37,634 nucleotides of DNA from JBFXAF01 sp050178915 (GTDB lineage: Bacteria > Pseudomonadota > Alphaproteobacteria > Rhizobiales > Rhizobiaceae): the NCBI GenBank assembly GCA_050178915.1, contig JBFXFO010000020.1, positions 1 to 37,634 on the forward strand, given 5' to 3'. Both the position numbers and the translations under genes were made by a program. How positions within the stretch are numbered: the first letter of the stretch is position 1; each line of letters starts with the position of its first letter. Positions 13,043-20,848 of the stretch are shown one piece after another. The notes under the pieces are model-generated. The model searched no databases and was not told where the DNA came from. It was given only the letters and a program-made list of their open reading frames with translations.

Positions 13043-13924
13043 ATGCCCAGTGCAGCCCCCTTCGCCAAGATGAACGGCCTCGGCAACGAAATCATCGTCG
13101 CCGACATGCGCGGCCGCGCGGGCCGCGTCAGCCCGGCCGCTGCGATCGCGCTCAACGCCGATCCTGCAACCCGTTTTGACCAGATCATGGCGATCCACGA
13201 CCCGCGCACGCCGGGGACCGTGAACTACGTCGAGATCCTGAATTCCGACGGCTCCTTCGCGCAGGCCTGCGGCAACGGCATGCGCTGCGTCGTGCAGGCG
13301 CTCGCCGCCGAGACCGGCACGAAGCAGTTCACCTTCGAGACGGTGGCCGGCATCCTCAATGCCGAGGAACACGCCGATGGCACCATCTCGGTCGACATGG
13401 GCGTGCCGCGTTTCGGCTGGCAGGACATCCCGCTTGCCGAGGAATTCCGCGACACCCGCGCCATCGAGCTGCAGATCGGTCCGATCGACGCGCCGGTGCT
13501 GCATTCGCCTTCGGTCGCATCGATGGGCAACCCGCACGCCATCTTCTGGGTCGACCGCGACGTCTGGTCCTACGAGCTCGAGCGTTTCGGGCCGATGCTG
13601 GAGAACCATCCGGTCTTTCCCGAACGCGCCAACATCACCATCGCGGAAGTCACCTCGCGCGACGCGCTGACCATGCGCACCTGGGAACGCGGCGCCGGAC
13701 TGACGCGCGCCTGCGGCTCGGCGGCCTGCGCGGCCGCCGTCTCCGCAGCACGCACCGGCCGCACCGGCCGCGACGTGGCGGTGACCGTGCCCGGCGGGAC
13801 GCTGCACATCAGCTGGCGCGACGACGACCACGTCGTCATGACCGGGCCGGCCGAATGGGAGTTCTCCGGCAGCTTCGACCCCGCGACGGGCGCCTGGGCG
13901 CGCGACACCGAAAGCGCAGCCTGA
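13043..13924 (+). CDS. dapF: diaminopimelate epimerase
   Basis: Interconverts LL- and meso-diaminopimelate in the lysine and peptidoglycan precursor pathway, in the cytoplasm, without a cofactor. The 293-residue protein has the two-domain DapF layout with the catalytic cysteine pair C76 (in ACGNGMRC) and C224 (in RACGSAAC). The N-terminal FAKMNGLGNEIIV is typical. I use ATG 13043; the open frame extends far upstream into the antisense of the neighbouring gene and is not conserved. It is the first gene of a compact run (dapF-mtaB-ftsY-yciB-PPOX); its TGA overlaps the mtaB ATG by one base, implying coupled translation. Confidence 0.97.
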   Translation: MPSAAPFAKMNGLGNEIIVADMRGRAGRVSPAAAIALNADPATRFDQIMAIHDPRTPGTVNYVEILNSDGSFAQACGNGMRCVVQALAAETGTKQFTFETVAGILNAEEHADGTISVDMGVPRFGWQDIPLAEEFRDTRAIELQIGPIDAPVLHSPSVASMGNPHAIFWVDRDVWSYELERFGPMLENHPVFPERANITIAEVTSRDALTMRTWERGAGLTRACGSAACAAAVSAARTGRTGRDVAVTVPGGTLHISWRDDDHVVMTGPAEWEFSGSFDPATGAWARDTESAA

Positions 13925-15216
13925 TGTCCGACAGATCGATCGAAGTGGTCACCTTCGGGTGCCGCCTGAATGCGTATGAATCGGAGGTGGTGAAACGCGA
14001 GGCGGAAGCGGCCGGCCTGTCCACGCTCGCCGGCGGCGCCATCATCGTGAACACCTGCGCCGTCACCGGCGAGGCCGTGCGGCAGGCCCGCCAGGCGATC
14101 CGCAAGGCGCGGCGCGAACACCCCGGCGCGCGCATCATCGTCACCGGCTGTGCCGCCCAGACCGAGCCGGAGACCTTTGCCGAGATGGAAGAGGTCGACC
14201 TCGTTCTCGGCAACGAGGAAAAGCTGTCGGCGCATTCCTACCGGGCATTGCCGGAATTCGGCGTCAACGATTTCGAGAAGGTGCGCGTCAACGACATCTT
14301 CTCGGTGCGCGAGACCGCCTCGCACATGGTCGATTCGCTCGAAGGCCGCGCCCGCGCCTTCGTGCAGGTGCAGAATGGCTGCGACCACCGCTGCACCTTC
14401 TGCATCATCCCCTACGGACGCGGAAACTCGCGCTCGGTGCCGATGGGCGCCGTGGTCGAGCAGGTGAAGCGGCTGGTCGGCAATGGCTACGCCGAAGTGG
14501 TGCTGTCGGGCGTCGACATGACCAGCTACGGCGCCGACCTGCCCGGCGCGCCAAAGCTCGGCAAACTGGTGAAGACCCTTCTGAAGCAGGTGCCGGACCT
14601 GAAGCGGCTGCGGCTCTCCTCCATCGATTCCATCGAGGCCGACAAGGACCTGCTGGAGGCCGTCGCCTACGAAAGCCGGCTGATGCCGCATCTGCACCTG
14701 TCGCTGCAGTCGGGCGACGACATGATCCTGAAGCGGATGAAACGCCGGCATCTGCGCGACGATTCGATCCGCTTCTGCGAGGACGTGCGATCCGCGCGGC
14801 CGGAAATGGTGTTCGGCGCCGACATCATCGCCGGCTTCCCGACCGAGACCGAGGCGATGTTCGCCAACTCGCTGCGCATTGTCGAGGAGTGCGGCCTCAC
14901 CCACCTGCACGTCTTCCCGTTCAGCCCGCGCGAGGGCACCCCGGCGGCGAAGATGCCGCAGGTCGCCCGCGAGGAGGTGAAGCAGCGCGCGGCGCAGCTG
15001 CGTGCCGCGGGTGACGCGGCGCACCGGCGTCATCTCGATTCGCTCATCTATTCGCGCCAGTCGGTGCTGGTGGAGCGCGAGCGCCTCGGACGTACCGAGG
15101 GCTTCACGCTGGCGACGCTCGACTTCGGCCAGCCCGGCGAGATCGTCGAGACGATCGTCACCGGCCATGACGGCACGCACCTCAACGCCGCGCCGCTGGC
15201 GCAGCGCGCGGCCTGA
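13924..15216 (+). CDS. mtaB: tRNA t6A37 methylthiotransferase
   Basis: Radical-SAM methylthiotransferase that converts t6A at tRNA position 37 to ms2t6A. The 430 residues follow the family: an N-terminal UPF0004 domain with cluster cysteines C13 (TFGCRLN), C45 (VNTCAVT) and C76 (VTGCAAQ), the radical-SAM motif CDHRCTFC (C153, C157, C160), and a C-terminal TRAM-like region. The short first domain and the motif spacing favour MtaB over MiaB or RimO. Its ATG overlaps the dapF stop (TGATG). ftsY follows after 7 bp. The dapF-mtaB-ftsY order is, to my knowledge, conserved in many Rhizobiales. Confidence 0.95.
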   Translation: MSDRSIEVVTFGCRLNAYESEVVKREAEAAGLSTLAGGAIIVNTCAVTGEAVRQARQAIRKARREHPGARIIVTGCAAQTEPETFAEMEEVDLVLGNEEKLSAHSYRALPEFGVNDFEKVRVNDIFSVRETASHMVDSLEGRARAFVQVQNGCDHRCTFCIIPYGRGNSRSVPMGAVVEQVKRLVGNGYAEVVLSGVDMTSYGADLPGAPKLGKLVKTLLKQVPDLKRLRLSSIDSIEADKDLLEAVAYESRLMPHLHLSLQSGDDMILKRMKRRHLRDDSIRFCEDVRSARPEMVFGADIIAGFPTETEAMFANSLRIVEECGLTHLHVFPFSPREGTPAAKMPQVAREEVKQRAAQLRAAGDAAHRRHLDSLIYSRQSVLVERERLGRTEGFTLATLDFGQPGEIVETIVTGHDGTHLNAAPLAQRAA

Positions 15217-15223
15217 GGCGCAG

Positions 15224-16450
15224 ATGGCGCTCGGCTTCATCAAGAAGGTCTTTTCGTTCGGCAAGGACGCGGCGCCGGGCGCACCGCCGACGCCTCCCGC
15301 GCCCGGCGAGCAGGGCGAAGGGCCGGTGCCAACGGCGGCGGCGGTCGCAGAAGACGCAGCCGTAAACGTCGCAGAAACTGGCTCTGCACCCGTCGATCAC
15401 GGCGCTGCCCCTCACCCTCTCCCCGTGAGAGACGAAGAGAAGGCCACGCCGGCGCCTTCCGGAAAGGTCACTGTCACCGCCAGCGTGCAGGCCAAGGCCG
15501 AGCCGGTTCCCGTCGCGCCGGAGCCGGAGGTGCGAAAGAACTGGTTCCAGCGCATGCGCGACGGGCTGTCGCGCTCGTCGAAAGAGCTGTCCGGCAACAT
15601 TGCGGGCGTCTTCACCAAGCGCAAGCTGGACGAGGAGACGCTGCAGGATCTGGAAGACGTCCTGCTGCGCGCCGATCTCGGCATGGAGACGGCGGTGCGC
15701 GTGACCGACTCCCTGTCCGCCAGCCGCTATGGGCGCGAGATCTCCGACGCCGACGTGCGTGCGGTGATGGCCGAGGAAGTGGAGAAGGTGCTGAAGCCGG
15801 TGGCGCTGCCGCTGGAACTCGACCTCAGACACAAGCCGCATGTCGTGCTCGTGGTCGGCGTCAACGGCACCGGCAAGACCACCACCATCGGCAAGCTCGC
15901 CGCAAAACTCACGGCCGGCGGGCTGAAGGTGATGCTTGCCGCCGGCGACACGTTTCGCGCCGCCGCGATCGACCAGCTGAAGATCTGGGGCGAACGCACC
16001 GGCTCGACCGTGGTCTCGTCGAAACTCGGCGCCGATGCCGCCAGCCTCGCCTTCGAGGCCTATGAGAAGGCGCGCGCCGACGGCGCCGACGTGCTGATCA
16101 TCGACACGGCAGGACGGCTGCAGAACAAGGCCGAACTGATGGCCGAACTGGAGAAGATCGTGCGCGTGCTCGGCCGCCACGATCCGGATGCACCGCATAC
16201 GGTGCTGCAGACGGTCGATGCGACGACCGGCCAGAATGCCCTCAATCAGGTCGAAATCTTCAGGAACATAGCCGGCGTGAACGGGCTGGTGATGACCAAG
16301 CTCGACGGGACGGCACGCGGCGGCATATTGGTTGCCATCGCGGCCAAGCACCGTCTGCCGGTTTATTTCATCGGCGTCGGCGAGCAGGTCGATGACCTCG
16401 AACCCTTCTCGGCCGGCGATTTCGCAAAGGCGATCGCGGGAATAGGATAG
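15224..16450 (+). CDS. ftsY: signal recognition particle receptor FtsY
   Basis: SRP receptor GTPase that delivers ribosome-nascent-chain complexes to the Sec translocon at the inner membrane. The 408-residue protein has a disordered, acidic and proline-rich A region (1-100), a membrane-active amphipathic helix and N domain (from about RKNWFQRMRDGLSRS, residue 104), and the G domain. The G motifs are G1 GVNGTGKTT (212-220), G2 region DTFRAAA, G3 DTAGR and G4 TKLDGTARGG. ATG 15224 gives the expected start MALGFIKKVF. Residues about 61-75 of the A region are encoded by a sequence that resembles a dispersed repeat (see 15404-15445). Confidence 0.97.
   Translation: MALGFIKKVFSFGKDAAPGAPPTPPAPGEQGEGPVPTAAAVAEDAAVNVAETGSAPVDHGAAPHPLPVRDEEKATPAPSGKVTVTASVQAKAEPVPVAPEPEVRKNWFQRMRDGLSRSSKELSGNIAGVFTKRKLDEETLQDLEDVLLRADLGMETAVRVTDSLSASRYGREISDADVRAVMAEEVEKVLKPVALPLELDLRHKPHVVLVVGVNGTGKTTTIGKLAAKLTAGGLKVMLAAGDTFRAAAIDQLKIWGERTGSTVVSSKLGADAASLAFEAYEKARADGADVLIIDTAGRLQNKAELMAELEKIVRVLGRHDPDAPHTVLQTVDATTGQNALNQVEIFRNIAGVNGLVMTKLDGTARGGILVAIAAKHRLPVYFIGVGEQVDDLEPFSAGDFAKAIAGIG
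15404..15445 (+). repeat. repeat-like palindromic insertion coding within ftsY
   Basis: The stretch that begins CCCCTCACCCTCTCCCCGTG (15408-15427) has the look of the CCCTCTCCCCG-type dispersed repeats found in many proteobacterial genomes. The downstream part (ACGAAGAGAAGG-like) is a degenerate inverted copy, so the original hairpin appears eroded. It is in frame, without stops, and encodes APHPLPVRDEEK in the disordered A region, where an insertion would be tolerated. The identification rests on pattern memory and needs a genome-wide count. Confidence 0.5.
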
Positions 16451-16455
16451 CCGCC

Positions 16456-17133
16456 ATGAACCCTCCGATCCTCGAGCGCGAGCCGACCGATCCCCGCAAG
16501 AAGGAGATCAACCCGCTGCTCAAGCTGGCGCTCGAACTCGGACCGCTGCTGGTGTTCTTCTTCGCCAACACCAAGGGCGAATGGCTCGCCGAAAGCTTTC
16601 CGCTGCTGAACGAGCTGGGCCGGCCGATCTTCATCGCCACCGCGCTGTTCATGGCCGCCACGGCGATCTCGCTGCTCATCTCCTGGCTGCTGACGCGCAC
16701 GCTGCCCATCATGCCGCTGGTCTCCGGCATCGTCGTTCTGGTGTTCGGCGGCCTGACTCTGTGGCTGAACAACGACACCTTCATCAAGATGAAGCCGACG
16801 ATCGTGAACACGCTGTTCGGCGCGGTGCTGCTCGGCGGGCTGTTGTTCGGCCGCTCGCTGCTCGGCTACGTCTTCGATTCCGCCTTCAAGCTCGATGCCG
16901 AGGGCTGGCGCAAACTGACCTTCCGCTGGGGGCTGTTCTTCCTCTTCCTCGCCATCGTCAACGAGATCGTCTGGCGCGGCGCCAATGCGATGTACCTGCC
17001 CGACATTCAGGCCTCGGACGACCTCTGGGTGGCCTTCAAGGTCTGGGGCATCATGCCGATAACTTTGCTCTTCACCTTCAGCCAGATGCCGCTCATCATG
17101 CGGCATTCGGTGGATGACAAGGTGAAGGGCTGA
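16456..17133 (+). CDS. yciB: septation protein A / inner-membrane protein YciB
   Basis: An inner membrane protein of 225 residues with about five to six transmembrane segments, matching the YciB/IspZ (intracellular septation protein A) family, linked to cell-envelope synthesis and septation in enterobacteria. Recognisable parts are KLALELGPLLVFFFANTKGE near the N-terminus, LPIMPLVSGIVVLVFGGLTL in the middle, and the conserved KLTFRWGLFFLFLAIVNEIV with WRGANAMYLPD. It starts 5 bp after ftsY and ends 2 bp before the PPOX gene, so it belongs to the same transcription unit. Rhizobial genomes usually carry it directly after ftsY. The exact molecular role is not settled. Confidence 0.95.
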   Translation: MNPPILEREPTDPRKKEINPLLKLALELGPLLVFFFANTKGEWLAESFPLLNELGRPIFIATALFMAATAISLLISWLLTRTLPIMPLVSGIVVLVFGGLTLWLNNDTFIKMKPTIVNTLFGAVLLGGLLFGRSLLGYVFDSAFKLDAEGWRKLTFRWGLFFLFLAIVNEIVWRGANAMYLPDIQASDDLWVAFKVWGIMPITLLFTFSQMPLIMRHSVDDKVKG

Positions 17134-17135
17134 CG

Positions 17136-17750
17136 ATGGAGTATCTGAAGACCCGCGAGGAGCTGCGCCAGATCTACGAAGACCCGGGCGCAAAGGGCAA
17201 GCGCAAGGAGCTGAGCCGGCTTGACGCGCACGCCCGCAACTTCCTCGCCAGGAGCCCGTTCGTGCTGATCGGCACGCAGGATGCCGATGGCAATGCGGAC
17301 GTGACGCCGAAGGGCGACAAGCCCGGCTTCGTCGCCATTCTCGACGACCTCACGATCGCCATCCCCGACCGCCCCGGCAACAATCGCTGCGACACGCTGG
17401 AGAATCTGCTGGTCAATCCGGCGATCGGCCTGATCTTCCTCATTCCCGGGATGAACGAGACGCTGCGCATCAATGGCGAGGCGCGCATCACCATCGACAA
17501 GGATCTGCGCGAGAGCCTGTCGGTCGCCGGCAAGGCGCCGCAGGCCGTGATCGTGGTGAAGCTGCGCACGCACTACATGCATTGCGCCAAGGCGTTCATG
17601 CGCTCGGAACTGTGGGAACCGTCGAGCTGGCGACCGCGCGCCGAGATGCCGACGCTCGGCGAAATCCTGAAGGACCAGATGTCCCTGCCGGAATCGGCAC
17701 GCGAGACCGACATCTGGCTCGACGAGGCCTACCGCGCGTCGATGTGGTAG
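17136..17750 (+). CDS. PPOX-class FMN-binding flavoprotein (pyridoxamine 5'-phosphate oxidase-like)
   Basis: A 204-residue split-barrel flavoprotein of the pyridoxamine-phosphate-oxidase-like group, close to the MSMEG_1061-type FMN-dependent family. Features are FLIGTQDADGNADVTPKGD-like strands in the N-terminal barrel (SPFVLIGTQDADGNADV), the phosphate and isoalloxazine region PDRPGNNRCDTLENLL, and the ring strand LRINGEARI. True PdxH residues for pyridoxine phosphate are not obvious, so this is probably an oxidoreductase on another substrate such as a F420-like, heme-like or nitro compound; I cannot say which. It is the last gene of the dapF-mtaB-ftsY-yciB run, 2 bp after yciB. Confidence 0.85.
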   Translation: MEYLKTREELRQIYEDPGAKGKRKELSRLDAHARNFLARSPFVLIGTQDADGNADVTPKGDKPGFVAILDDLTIAIPDRPGNNRCDTLENLLVNPAIGLIFLIPGMNETLRINGEARITIDKDLRESLSVAGKAPQAVIVVKLRTHYMHCAKAFMRSELWEPSSWRPRAEMPTLGEILKDQMSLPESARETDIWLDEAYRASMW

Positions 17751-17834
17751 GCATCGGCGCGGCTGCGAAACCGGCACGCCGAGGGGCGCTTAACCTCCGA
17801 TTAACCGGACTTGCGCGAGGCGCATTGCTGCGTT

Positions 17835-17851
17835 GCAACATCGAATGTTGC
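17835..17851. promoter_or_regulatory. operator-like palindrome upstream of the DUF1127 gene
   Basis: A perfect inverted repeat, GCAACAT (17835-17841) and ATGTTGC (17845-17851) with a CGA centre, lies about 83 bp before the DUF1127 start, inside a 183-bp gene-free stretch. Its size and symmetry fit a binding site for a dimeric regulator such as a LysR-type protein. A second small hairpin (GCCGTC 17899-17904, GACGGC 17911-17916) sits just before the AAGGAG ribosome site (17921-17926). Confidence 0.5.
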
Positions 17852-17933
17852 GGTGCACATCGGGCAGTGCCATCTTCATCGCAACAGGGAGGAGCTTCGC
17901 CGTCGAGCCTGACGGCAACAAAGGAGCACGTCC

Positions 17934-18101
17934 ATGTTCGACGCCATCATCCGCAAGACCCGCGACAGCATCGCAAAGCGCCGCCGCTACATGCGCATGG
18001 TCGAAGAAATCCAAGGTATGAGCAACCGCGACCTCGCCGACATCCGCGGCAATCGCGCCGAGATGCTGCAGCACGCCTATCTGGAAGTGTACGGCCGCTA
18101 A
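17934..18101 (+). CDS. DUF1127 small basic protein
   Basis: A 55-residue protein, MFDAIIRKTRDSIAKRRRYM and onward, ending LQHAYLEVYGR. The arginine-rich helix followed by the MSNRDLADIRGNRAE pattern (L-x-D-I-G-like motif) is diagnostic of the DUF1127 family. In Agrobacterium, Brucella and Rhodobacter, small DUF1127 proteins influence small-RNA turnover, phosphate or carbon metabolism and motility, some under LysR-type (VtlR) control; whether this one does so is inference. AAGGAG stands 7 nt before the ATG. It stands alone between the PPOX gene and the convergent ccm cluster, behind an operator-like palindrome, and ahead of a strong hairpin. Confidence 0.9.
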   Translation: MFDAIIRKTRDSIAKRRRYMRMVEEIQGMSNRDLADIRGNRAEMLQHAYLEVYGR

Positions 18102-18118
18102 TGGCCGGCTTCGCCTGA

Positions 18119-18145
18119 GCGACGGGGTGCAAGGCATCCCGTCGC
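18119..18145. terminator. hairpin between convergent DUF1127 and ccmG genes
   Basis: GCGACGGGGTGC (18119-18130) pairs with GCATCCCGTCGC (18134-18145) over 12 positions (one G-T pair) around a 3-nt loop. It lies between the two convergent stop codons (18101 and 18158), where a bidirectional terminator is expected. Neither side has a T-run, so an intrinsic terminator is not proven. Confidence 0.5.
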
Positions 18146-18157
18146 CATCGCCCCCTG

Positions 18158-18739
18158 TCAGGGCTTCAGTGCCTTCTCGACTTCGGCCAGCAGGGCTTTT
18201 GCATCTTCCTCGCTGACGAGCGGACCGACCTGCTTGTAGAGGATGGTGCCGTCGCGCCCGACCAGGAACGTCTCCGGTACGCCGTAGACACCCCATTCGA
18301 TGCCGGCGCGACCGGACTCATCCATGCCGATCTGCCGGTACGGGTTGCCGAGGCCCGCCAGAAACGCCGCGGCGTTGGCCGGCTTGTCCTTGTAGTTCAG
18401 CCCGACGATGTCGAAGCGGCCATCCTCGGCCAGCGCCATCAGCACCGGGTGCTCTTCGCGGCACGGCACGCACCATGACGCGAACACGTTGAGCAGCGTG
18501 ACCTTGCCGGCAAACGAGCCCGAATCGAGGCCCGGCGTGCCCGAGCCTGGCAGCGCCGGCAGTTTCGTCGGCGGCGCCGGCTGGCCGACCAGCACCGACG
18601 GAATGCGCGCGATGTCGTCGCCCGACCAGAGGCGCGACAGGAAGACGGCCGCCAGCGCCAGGAAGATCACCAGCGGCAGCAGCACCAGCCAGCGGCGCGG
18701 CCGCACCGCGCCCGCCGTGCCTTCAGGCCCGCTGCTCAT
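18158..18739 (-). CDS. ccmG: cytochrome c biogenesis thiol:disulfide oxidoreductase CcmG/DsbE
   Basis: Membrane-anchored periplasmic thioredoxin-like protein that reduces apocytochrome c (or its CcmH partner) before heme ligation. It has 193 residues with an N-terminal anchor (WLVLLPLVIFLALAAVFL, about 17-34), the redox motif in FASWCVPCREEHP, the family region GLNYKDKPANAAAFL, and the cis-proline loop GVYGVPETFLV. Rhizobial names include cycY. It is the last gene of the ccmA-B-ACT-C-D-G set; its start overlaps the ccmD stop (TGATG-like, 18736-18739), implying translational coupling. Confidence 0.95.
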   Translation of the reverse strand: MSSGPEGTAGAVRPRRWLVLLPLVIFLALAAVFLSRLWSGDDIARIPSVLVGQPAPPTKLPALPGSGTPGLDSGSFAGKVTLLNVFASWCVPCREEHPVLMALAEDGRFDIVGLNYKDKPANAAAFLAGLGNPYRQIGMDESGRAGIEWGVYGVPETFLVGRDGTILYKQVGPLVSEEDAKALLAEVEKALKP

Positions 18740-18894
18740 GCGTCGCGATCGGAGCGGCGGCGGATGCCGCTCGCCTCGAGCGCCGCCAGTTCGCGCCTGC
18801 GCGCGTTGCGGTCGAGCATGAGCCAGCCGAAGAGGCCGATGAGCGCCGCGGCCGAGATGCCATAGGCGGCAGCGACGAAGAGTTCGTGGCTCAT
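18736..18894 (-). CDS. ccmD: heme exporter protein CcmD
   Basis: A 52-residue single-pass protein with one membrane helix (VAAAYGISAAALIGLFGWLM) and a basic cytoplasmic tail (RNARRRELAALEASGIRRRS), the usual form of CcmD, which helps release the heme-loaded chaperone CcmE from the CcmABCD complex. It is short and easily missed. The ATG overlaps the ccmC stop by ATGA (18891-18894) and its own stop overlaps ccmG, so all three are translated as a unit. Sequence conservation in this family is low; position and topology carry most of the weight. Confidence 0.93.
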   Translation of the reverse strand: MSHELFVAAAYGISAAALIGLFGWLMLDRNARRRELAALEASGIRRRSDRDA

Positions 18895-19649
18895 GCGCTT
18901 TCCGCCTGCCGGGCCGCGATCCGCCGCATGGCGGCGACGCGCCGGCGCCAGATCTCGGTGCGCATCGCCATCAGATGCAGCGTCAGGAACAACAGCGTGA
19001 AGCCGACCGCCGAGATCATGAGCGGCCAGAGCAGCGACGGATGGATGGTCGGGCCGTCGAGGCGGAATACCGATGCCGGCTGGTGCAGCGTGTTCCACCA
19101 GTCGACGGAGAACTTGATGATCGGGATGTTGATGGCGCCGACGAGCGTCATCACCGCCGCCGCGCGCGCCGATTTCGACGGATCGTCGAGCGCGCGGGTG
19201 AGGGCGATCAGGCCGAGATACATCAGGAACAGCACGAACACCGAGGTGAGGCGGGCGTCCCACACCCACCAGGTGCCCCACATCGGCTTGCCCCAGATCG
19301 AGCCGGTGATCAGCGCCAGCGCTGTGAACACCGCACCGATGGGCGCAGCCGCCTTGAGCGCGACGTCGGCCAGCGGATGCCGCCACACCAGCGTCCCGAG
19401 CGCCGCGCACGCCATGACGCCGTAGCAGAACATCGAGATCCAGGCGAACGGCACGTGGATGTACATGATGCGCACAGTGATGCCCTGCTGGCGTTCTTCC
19501 GGCGCCGCAAAGCCCATCCACAGCCCGACAGCGATGGCGACAAGCGCCAGCAGCCCGAGCCAGGGCACGACGCGATTCACCAGAGCGATGAAGCGCGTGG
19601 GATTGGCGAGGCCGGAGATGACGCCGATTTCTGCCCGTGTCTGGCTCAT
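18891..19649 (-). CDS. ccmC: heme exporter protein CcmC (heme-handling membrane protein)
   Basis: A six-helix inner membrane protein of 252 residues that presents heme to CcmE during cytochrome c maturation. The tryptophan-rich WWD motif is visible in WGKPMWGTWWVWDARLTS, with flanking histidine-bearing segments (YIHVPFAW and TLHQPASV) that act as heme ligands in the family. The start MSQTRAEIGVISGLANPTRF is usual. It follows the ACT-domain gene by 70 bp and overlaps ccmD. The window holds no ccmE, ccmF, ccmH or ccmI; in rhizobia those normally lie at a separate locus (cycHJKL). Confidence 0.97.
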   Translation of the reverse strand: MSQTRAEIGVISGLANPTRFIALVNRVVPWLGLLALVAIAVGLWMGFAAPEERQQGITVRIMYIHVPFAWISMFCYGVMACAALGTLVWRHPLADVALKAAAPIGAVFTALALITGSIWGKPMWGTWWVWDARLTSVFVLFLMYLGLIALTRALDDPSKSARAAAVMTLVGAINIPIIKFSVDWWNTLHQPASVFRLDGPTIHPSLLWPLMISAVGFTLLFLTLHLMAMRTEIWRRRVAAMRRIAARQAESA

Positions 19650-19719
19650 GTGGAGGTTACATAGCCCTGCCGCGAAACACCCGCAATCGCAGCGCCCTGC
19701 GGCTTAAATGCGGTTGACC

Positions 19720-20142
19720 TTATCGTGATGCGGCTTCGGCCGCCGCCTCGCGCGCCAGCCTTTCGAGCAGCGCGACGGCCTCTTCCTCGCGGTCGGCCGG
19801 CACGAACAGGTGATCGTGGTGATAGGCCGAGACCGGGTTGACCGGCATGCCGTGGGCGGCGAGCCGCGCCGTGATCGCGGCCAGGAAGCCGACCGCATCG
19901 AGCGAGGAATGCACGTCGAGCGTGATCATGCGCGACAGGAAGGTGCCGGCCAGACCGGCCCGCGCCGCCGCCTGATGCTCGACGATCAGCGTGCGCCCCT
20001 CATCCTCCCAGAACACCATCACCGGGTCGATGGCGTCGGGGACAGGCTCGCCATGCGGCAGCGTGACAAAGAGGAAATAGTTCGGCTGCATGCGCGGCCG
20101 CATCGTCGCGAGCAGCCTGGTGAGGTTGGTTTCGCCGGGCAT
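19720..20142 (-). CDS. ACT-domain protein inside the ccm cluster
   Basis: A 140-residue protein with two probable ACT-like modules. The N-terminal half has MRPRMQPNYFLFVTLPHG, then the conserved stretch LAGTFLSRMITLDVHSSLDA; the C-terminal half has VGFLAAITARLAAHGMPVN followed by YHHDHLFVPADREEEAVALL, an ACT-type beta-alpha-beta pattern. It resembles a known family of stand-alone ACT proteins in proteobacteria, which probably bind a small ligand such as an amino acid; the ligand is unknown. ATG 20142 has AGGAG 7 nt upstream; an earlier ATG would overlap ccmB. The gene interrupts ccmB and ccmC in the same orientation. Confidence 0.85.
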   Translation of the reverse strand: MPGETNLTRLLATMRPRMQPNYFLFVTLPHGEPVPDAIDPVMVFWEDEGRTLIVEHQAAARAGLAGTFLSRMITLDVHSSLDAVGFLAAITARLAAHGMPVNPVSAYHHDHLFVPADREEEAVALLERLAREAAAEAASR

Positions 20143-20152
20143 CGCGGTCTCC

Positions 20153-20818
20153 TCAGTCGGCATTCCAGCGCAGCGCCAGCGCGGCCGCCAGAGGTCCGAG
20201 CACGGCGAGGAACAGCGTCAGGCCGGTGAGGATCAGGAACGGCGGCAGGAACGGGTCCGGCTCGACGATCGCCGCACGGCTCGCCGAGACGCCGAAGATC
20301 AGCACCGGGATCGCCAGCGGCAGCACCAGCACGGACACCAGCACCCCTCCGCGCGGCAGGCCGACGGCCACCGCCGCACCGGCGGCGCCGATGAAGGCGA
20401 GCGCCGGCGTGCCGACCAGCAGCGTCAGCGTGGTCGCGCCGATGGCGAGCGGCGGCATGTTCATGAACAGGCCGAAGAGCGGCGAGGCAACGACGAGCGG
20501 CAGCATGGCGGCAGCCCAGTGCGCGAGGCACTTCACGAAGACGGTGAGCGCCGGCATGTGCCGCTCGCCGGCGAGGATCATCAGATCGAGCGAGCCGTCC
20601 TCGCGGTCGGCCTGGAACAGGCGGTCGAGGCCGAGCAGCGAGGCGAGCAGCGCGCCGATCCACAGAATGGCCGGACCGATGGTGGCGAGCAGGTTCAGGT
20701 CGGGACCGACGCCGAAGGGGATCGTGGTGACGACCGCCATGAAGAACAGCACGCCGACAAGCGCGCCGCCGCCGGAGCGCACGCCAAGCCGCAGGTCGCG
20801 CAGGAAGAGGGCTAGCAT
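20153..20818 (-). CDS. ccmB: heme exporter protein CcmB (ABC transporter permease)
   Basis: Membrane subunit of the CcmAB ABC complex that works with CcmC and CcmD to release holo-CcmE. The 221 residues contain six predicted transmembrane segments and family sequences LFLRDLRLGVRSGGG at the start and LFQADREDGSLDLMILAG in the cytoplasmic loop that contacts the ATPase. FVKCLAHWAAAMLPLVVASP is also typical. It follows ccmA by 30 bp on the same strand and precedes the ACT-domain gene by 10 bp. Length and topology are normal for the family. Confidence 0.97.
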   Translation of the reverse strand: MLALFLRDLRLGVRSGGGALVGVLFFMAVVTTIPFGVGPDLNLLATIGPAILWIGALLASLLGLDRLFQADREDGSLDLMILAGERHMPALTVFVKCLAHWAAAMLPLVVASPLFGLFMNMPPLAIGATTLTLLVGTPALAFIGAAGAAVAVGLPRGGVLVSVLVLPLAIPVLIFGVSASRAAIVEPDPFLPPFLILTGLTLFLAVLGPLAAALALRWNAD

Positions 20819-20848
20819 GAGCGACCGGGAATGTGGGTGTAGGCCAAG

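Noticed and set aside
13570..15264. A 564-codon minus-strand frame opposite dapF-mtaB
   Set aside because: Antisense shadow of dapF and mtaB, both of which have catalytic cysteines and correct lengths; no recognisable domain.
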